Assembly (NCBI GenBank): GCA_903928685.1
Contig: CAIYRS010000020.1
Span: 1-36,534 of the forward strand
DNA from: an uncultured Methylococcaceae bacterium
Lineage (GTDB): Bacteria; Pseudomonadota; Gammaproteobacteria; Methylococcales; Methylomonadaceae
Length of the DNA stretch: 36,534 bases
Direction: 5' to 3'
The translations under genes and the position numbers were made by a program. This document shows positions 33,584 through 36,534 of this stretch, piece by piece; within the stretch, counting starts at the first letter, position 1; each line of letters starts with the position of its first letter. The notes beneath the pieces are model-generated. The model made no database searches. It worked only from the letters and a program-made list of their open reading frames with translations, and was not told the DNA's origin.

Positions 33584-33703
33584 CTTAAGTAATCGCTGAA
33601 TTAAGCCTTCGACAGGCTCAGGCCGAACGGTAACTAATTGATTCCGTTCGTGCTGAGCTTGTCGAAGCATGAATGGAATCAATTAGTTCAGCGATTTCTT
33701 AAG
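33584..33703. repeat. Miniature inverted-repeat element, copy 2, over the UPF0182 stop codon
   Basis: End arms 33584-33600 (CTTAAGTAATCGCTGAA) and 33687-33703 match as inverted copies at 16 of 17 positions. Inner arms starting CTTCGACAGGCTCAGGCCGA pair with a second set at about 33645-33675. TAACTAATTGATTCC also pairs with a segment near 33675-33689. The right end contains the TAA stop of the UPF0182 gene (33701-33699). It shares its core with the element at 30859-31052. Confidence 0.72.
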
Positions 33704-36317
33704 GATTTGCACTACCAGCCGCTGCATTTTTAATAAACTTTTGCTTTAGCCGCTCAAATGCTGAAGCCAAGGTTTTATCCATCACGGTTTCATTACCGAT
33801 CGATACAATTACCCGCGTCAATTCCGGCATTTTGTTTTTGGTTGAAGCGATATAAATGGGCTGCACATAAAGCACCGTGTTACCCATAGGCAAAATCACC
33901 ATGCGCCCCATTTCCACCACCGATCCGTATTGCCCCCACAAGGTGAATTGCGCGGAAATTTCTGGTACTTGTTGGGTTAAGGCTTCAATTTGCGCCGGGC
34001 CGTTGACTTGTACGTCTTTACCGAATTTATAGACGGTAATGCCTGGCTTGTAGTCGGTATTACAGGCTTTCTTATCTAAGGTGCTGGCAACACCTATCAT
34101 GCTCAAATTGCTGCGATTAACCGGCGTCATCGGGTTAATCAGCACAAATTCTTCTTGGTCGTTACAGCTACCAAAATCCATGGTTTGATAATACGGTAAT
34201 ACCGGTTGGTCGCGGACTTCCGCTTGCGCCCAAGTTTCTGCTTGTTCATAAAACAGTTCTGGGGTGCCTTGATGGTATTTGGCGTACATTTTCATTTGCA
34301 GATAATACAAATCTCTTGGATAACGCAAATGTTGGCGCAATTCTTCCGGCATATCCGCTAAGTTTTTGAACAAGCTTGGATAAGCGTTGTTGTAGGCTTG
34401 GACGATGGCATCGGAAGGGTCGGAGATATAAAAATCGACATCGCCATCGAAGGCATCAACGGTTATTTTTACCGAGTTACGGATGTAGTTGAATTGCTGG
34501 GTTTCATTAATAAATTTGTCTTCGGTAGGCGTTGCTACCGGATAATTTTTGGACAAGGTATAAGCATCTTGCAGCCAATAAAACCGATCTTTAGTCATCA
34601 CCAAGTACGGGTCTTTATCTAAATGCAAGAACGGCGCGATTTTTTGGATGCGCTCGGTAATGTTGCGGCGCATTTTCACTTTGCTTTCTTTATTGATATT
34701 TGAAGAAAAAAAGATTTTTTCTTCATTAAAATAAATAGCGAACAAGGCTTTTCGGAAATACGACGGAATTGGCACGCCACCTACACCATGATAAGCCTGC
34801 TTAACATCGGCATCAGTGCCCGCAATATCGACCACATTCAGGCTATTGGGGACAATGGCGTAATCCAAAGCTTCTTGCCCGTAATAAATGTCCGGATGTA
34901 CCACGCCCAAGCCCACAGGAGATTGCATGTTCAAATCACGCAAATACCAGGTCTGGGGTTTATCGGCATCTTGCGAGGCTGGCGTTATAACAGCACCGTA
35001 ACCGTGGGTATAACGCAGATGCAGGTTTTCCCAGTTTTGCGCTTCGCGAGGCAATTTTGATGCATTGACTTCACGCGCGGAAATATTCACTTGGCGGGTA
35101 TGGTTAAGGACGTTATAGCGGTCTTCATCCACCGAGCGGAATTTGTAATACGGGCGGATTTCTTGCAACTGCTTGTAGCTGTCGATGATGAATTCCCTGT
35201 CCCATACCGGAATATTCTCAAAACGTTTTTGTGTGCCCCAGGTTTCAATATCTTGGGCGGCATCGACTTTTACGGAGACATCAACGGTACTGATATTTTT
35301 TAAATCATAGGCCGCTAAGGTGGCATCAATATTGTTTTGAATGAAGGTTTTTTCGGTTTTTACCGGATTGGGGTTGACCACATAGCGCTGCAATAATTGC
35401 GGGATAAAGGTCAATTTCGGCAAGCCAATCGCGCTAATAAATATCAGCAACGAAATGAAAAACGGCGCTTTAATACGATGTTTTGGCGAAAAAATATACA
35501 AAATGACGGAAAGAGCTGTCGCCAAAAACGCGCCTATCGCCAACCAAAGTACGGGCAATAAGTAACGGATTTCCACGAAGCCTGGGCCATAAAAAATGGG
35601 TTCGTGGGCATTGCTGGACAGCAAAGAATATCGCGCCAACATAAATCCCCAGACCACATGGGCAAACACAAAACCAATCAGTACAGTCAAATGGATTTTT
35701 GCGCCTAAGGGGAATTCTTTACGCTGCCCTGGCACAAAAATATGCGCCAACCAATACAGCAAGGCCATTAACGCAAACGTTATGACGGCGGTTATCAGTA
35801 ATTCTTGCTGTACCAACACATAGGTTGGATAAAACAACATGTAAAAACTGACATCGTTGCCATACAGGGCATCTTTTACCCCGGAATCGCTGCCGAAAAA
35901 ATACAACAGCGAGGTTTCCCATTGGGTATAGAAAGGTATGGCAATAAATATTGCCAACAAGAAAGCAATCGGCGTGTAAACCTTGACCGATCCGCTCATA
36001 AACATCTGCGCGAATCGCTTAAACCGCCGCCGTTTTGCCATCGTATCTAAGGCATTATCAGACGGGGATAAGCCTAAGTAATTGGAAGCTATCCAGAAAT
36101 GACCAAAGAAGATGGTGAAAAATACCAAGGTGACCGCGCCAGATAAAAAGTATTTATACAGCAGCTTTAACCAAAAGTACGCTTCTAGCTTTAACGATTG
36201 GAACCACCATAAATCAACAAACAAATCGAGGAAGATGAAGTAGAAGGCAACATATAAGATGATAGCGACAACCACTGTCGCACCAATCAACGCGGGTAAA
36301 AACGTCAGTTTCCGCAT
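33699..36317 (-). CDS. UPF0182 family large membrane protein
   Basis: This protein of about 872 aa (from ATG 36317) has about seven N-terminal transmembrane segments (roughly the first 290 residues), then a large periplasmic-like domain. The family (UPF0182/COG1615) is widespread but has no assigned function. Representative segments are LFVDLWWFQSLKLEAYFWLKLL, RVHIVWG-type helices, and WYLRDLNMQSPVGLGVVHPDIYYG with VNGPAQIEALTQQVPEISAQ later. The frame is open to TTG 36365, but GAGGA four bases before ATG 36317 (MRKLTFLPALIG) marks the start. The stop lies inside a miniature repeat, so the C-terminal AN-P ending may have been created by that insertion. Confidence 0.9.
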   Translation of the reverse strand: MRKLTFLPALIGATVVVAIILYVAFYFIFLDLFVDLWWFQSLKLEAYFWLKLLYKYFLSGAVTLVFFTIFFGHFWIASNYLGLSPSDNALDTMAKRRRFKRFAQMFMSGSVKVYTPIAFLLAIFIAIPFYTQWETSLLYFFGSDSGVKDALYGNDVSFYMLFYPTYVLVQQELLITAVITFALMALLYWLAHIFVPGQRKEFPLGAKIHLTVLIGFVFAHVVWGFMLARYSLLSSNAHEPIFYGPGFVEIRYLLPVLWLAIGAFLATALSVILYIFSPKHRIKAPFFISLLIFISAIGLPKLTFIPQLLQRYVVNPNPVKTEKTFIQNNIDATLAAYDLKNISTVDVSVKVDAAQDIETWGTQKRFENIPVWDREFIIDSYKQLQEIRPYYKFRSVDEDRYNVLNHTRQVNISAREVNASKLPREAQNWENLHLRYTHGYGAVITPASQDADKPQTWYLRDLNMQSPVGLGVVHPDIYYGQEALDYAIVPNSLNVVDIAGTDADVKQAYHGVGGVPIPSYFRKALFAIYFNEEKIFFSSNINKESKVKMRRNITERIQKIAPFLHLDKDPYLVMTKDRFYWLQDAYTLSKNYPVATPTEDKFINETQQFNYIRNSVKITVDAFDGDVDFYISDPSDAIVQAYNNAYPSLFKNLADMPEELRQHLRYPRDLYYLQMKMYAKYHQGTPELFYEQAETWAQAEVRDQPVLPYYQTMDFGSCNDQEEFVLINPMTPVNRSNLSMIGVASTLDKKACNTDYKPGITVYKFGKDVQVNGPAQIEALTQQVPEISAQFTLWGQYGSVVEMGRMVILPMGNTVLYVQPIYIASTKNKMPELTRVIVSIGNETVMDKTLASAFERLKQKFIKNAAAGSANP

Positions 36318-36534
36318 ACCGTCCTCGTTTGTAATGAGTGTTAATTTTGTAAAGGTGTCCGCCAAAGCTTGGGCTTTAGTATCTGCGGTATTCTAACATC
36401 CAATGCTTGTTCAGGTAGATTAACAACGCAGCCACTTAAGCTACTTACCGTAAACCTTTGTTACCCGGTGATTATTGTTATTTAACTGATGTTACACATT
36501 CTCTTTTGTGAGAAGAAAATAAACAAAAATGAAT
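36318..36534. other. Upstream region of the UPF0182 gene; no gene seen
   Basis: These 217 bases hold the GAGGA ribosome site (about 36322-36326) for the UPF0182 gene and no complete frame of note. A TAGAAT hexamer on the minus strand near 36390 lacks a good -35. An ATG at 36530 starts a plus-strand frame cut off by the window end, without a ribosome site at proper distance. Confidence 0.5.

Noticed and set aside
33482-33682. 66-codon minus-strand frame inside the repeat element
   Set aside because: It lies across the inverted repeat, has no ribosome site, and encodes the repeat sequence rather than a known protein.
36530-36534. ATG at the right edge as start of a plus-strand gene
   Set aside because: Only two codons are visible, and the nearest GAGAAG is too far upstream to be a ribosome site.

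Overview
The window looks like chromosomal DNA of a free-living Gram-negative gammaproteobacterium. It has an LPS core and lipid A export cluster, Kdo transferase, the gammaproteobacterial order rpsF-rpsR-DUF2232-rplI, mpl, apaG-apaH, cysD-cysN, and an rRNA operon leader of the boxB-boxA-boxC type. Several families here (UPF0182, Uma2, a CarH/LitR-like B12 regulator, short dispersed palindromes) are common in methanotrophic Methylococcales. No methane-oxidation gene is present, so that finer placement is only a guess.

Layout. Positions 1-221 (minus strand) hold two tandem sigma70-like promoters and the antitermination leader of an rRNA operon whose 16S gene should lie just outside the window. 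Positions 338-6630 (minus) form an LPS/oligosaccharide operon: two GT4 glycosyltransferases, a GT9 heptosyltransferase-like protein, an O-antigen ligase-like membrane protein, and MsbA. Positions 6714-7428 (plus) hold a promoter, a doubtful 88-codon ORF and a secreted hypothetical protein. Positions 7436-8856 (minus) hold a MerR/cobalamin-binding regulator overlapping a YcgN-family gene. Next comes a Uma2 nuclease-like gene and a 31-bp-arm inverted repeat, then a minus-strand run: an M16 peptidase with the zinc site, a DnaJ-DUF1566 fusion, an M16 paralogue without the zinc site, and rsmD.

Positions 14119-17810 (minus) carry the rpsF-rpsR-DUF2232-rplI operon, its terminator, and waaA. Facing it on the plus strand are a CorB-like CNNM/CBS membrane protein and a two-FHA protein. 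A bidirectional terminator at 19994-20029 separates these from cysD-cysN (minus) and mpl (minus). The CysN carries an extra C-terminal domain resembling a decayed APS kinase. apaG-apaH diverge from mpl.

After an AT-rich 568-bp spacer comes the least ordinary part of the window: a two-gene plus-strand unit (26039-29350). It encodes a 744-aa four-TM protein with a long helical tail and a leaderless peptidoglycan-binding/transglycosylase-like protein. The remaining genes are radA, a YeeZ-like SDR, a DUF523-DUF1722 protein, a small probably highly expressed periplasmic helical protein, and a large UPF0182 membrane protein. Two related miniature repeats (30859-31052 and 33584-33703) bracket the SDR, DUF523 and small-protein genes. 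One repeat supplies the stop codon of the UPF0182 gene.

Best candidates for something undescribed are the 26039-29350 gene pair, the pseudo-APS-kinase tail on CysN, and the nested miniature repeat family. Most other genes are conserved housekeeping genes.
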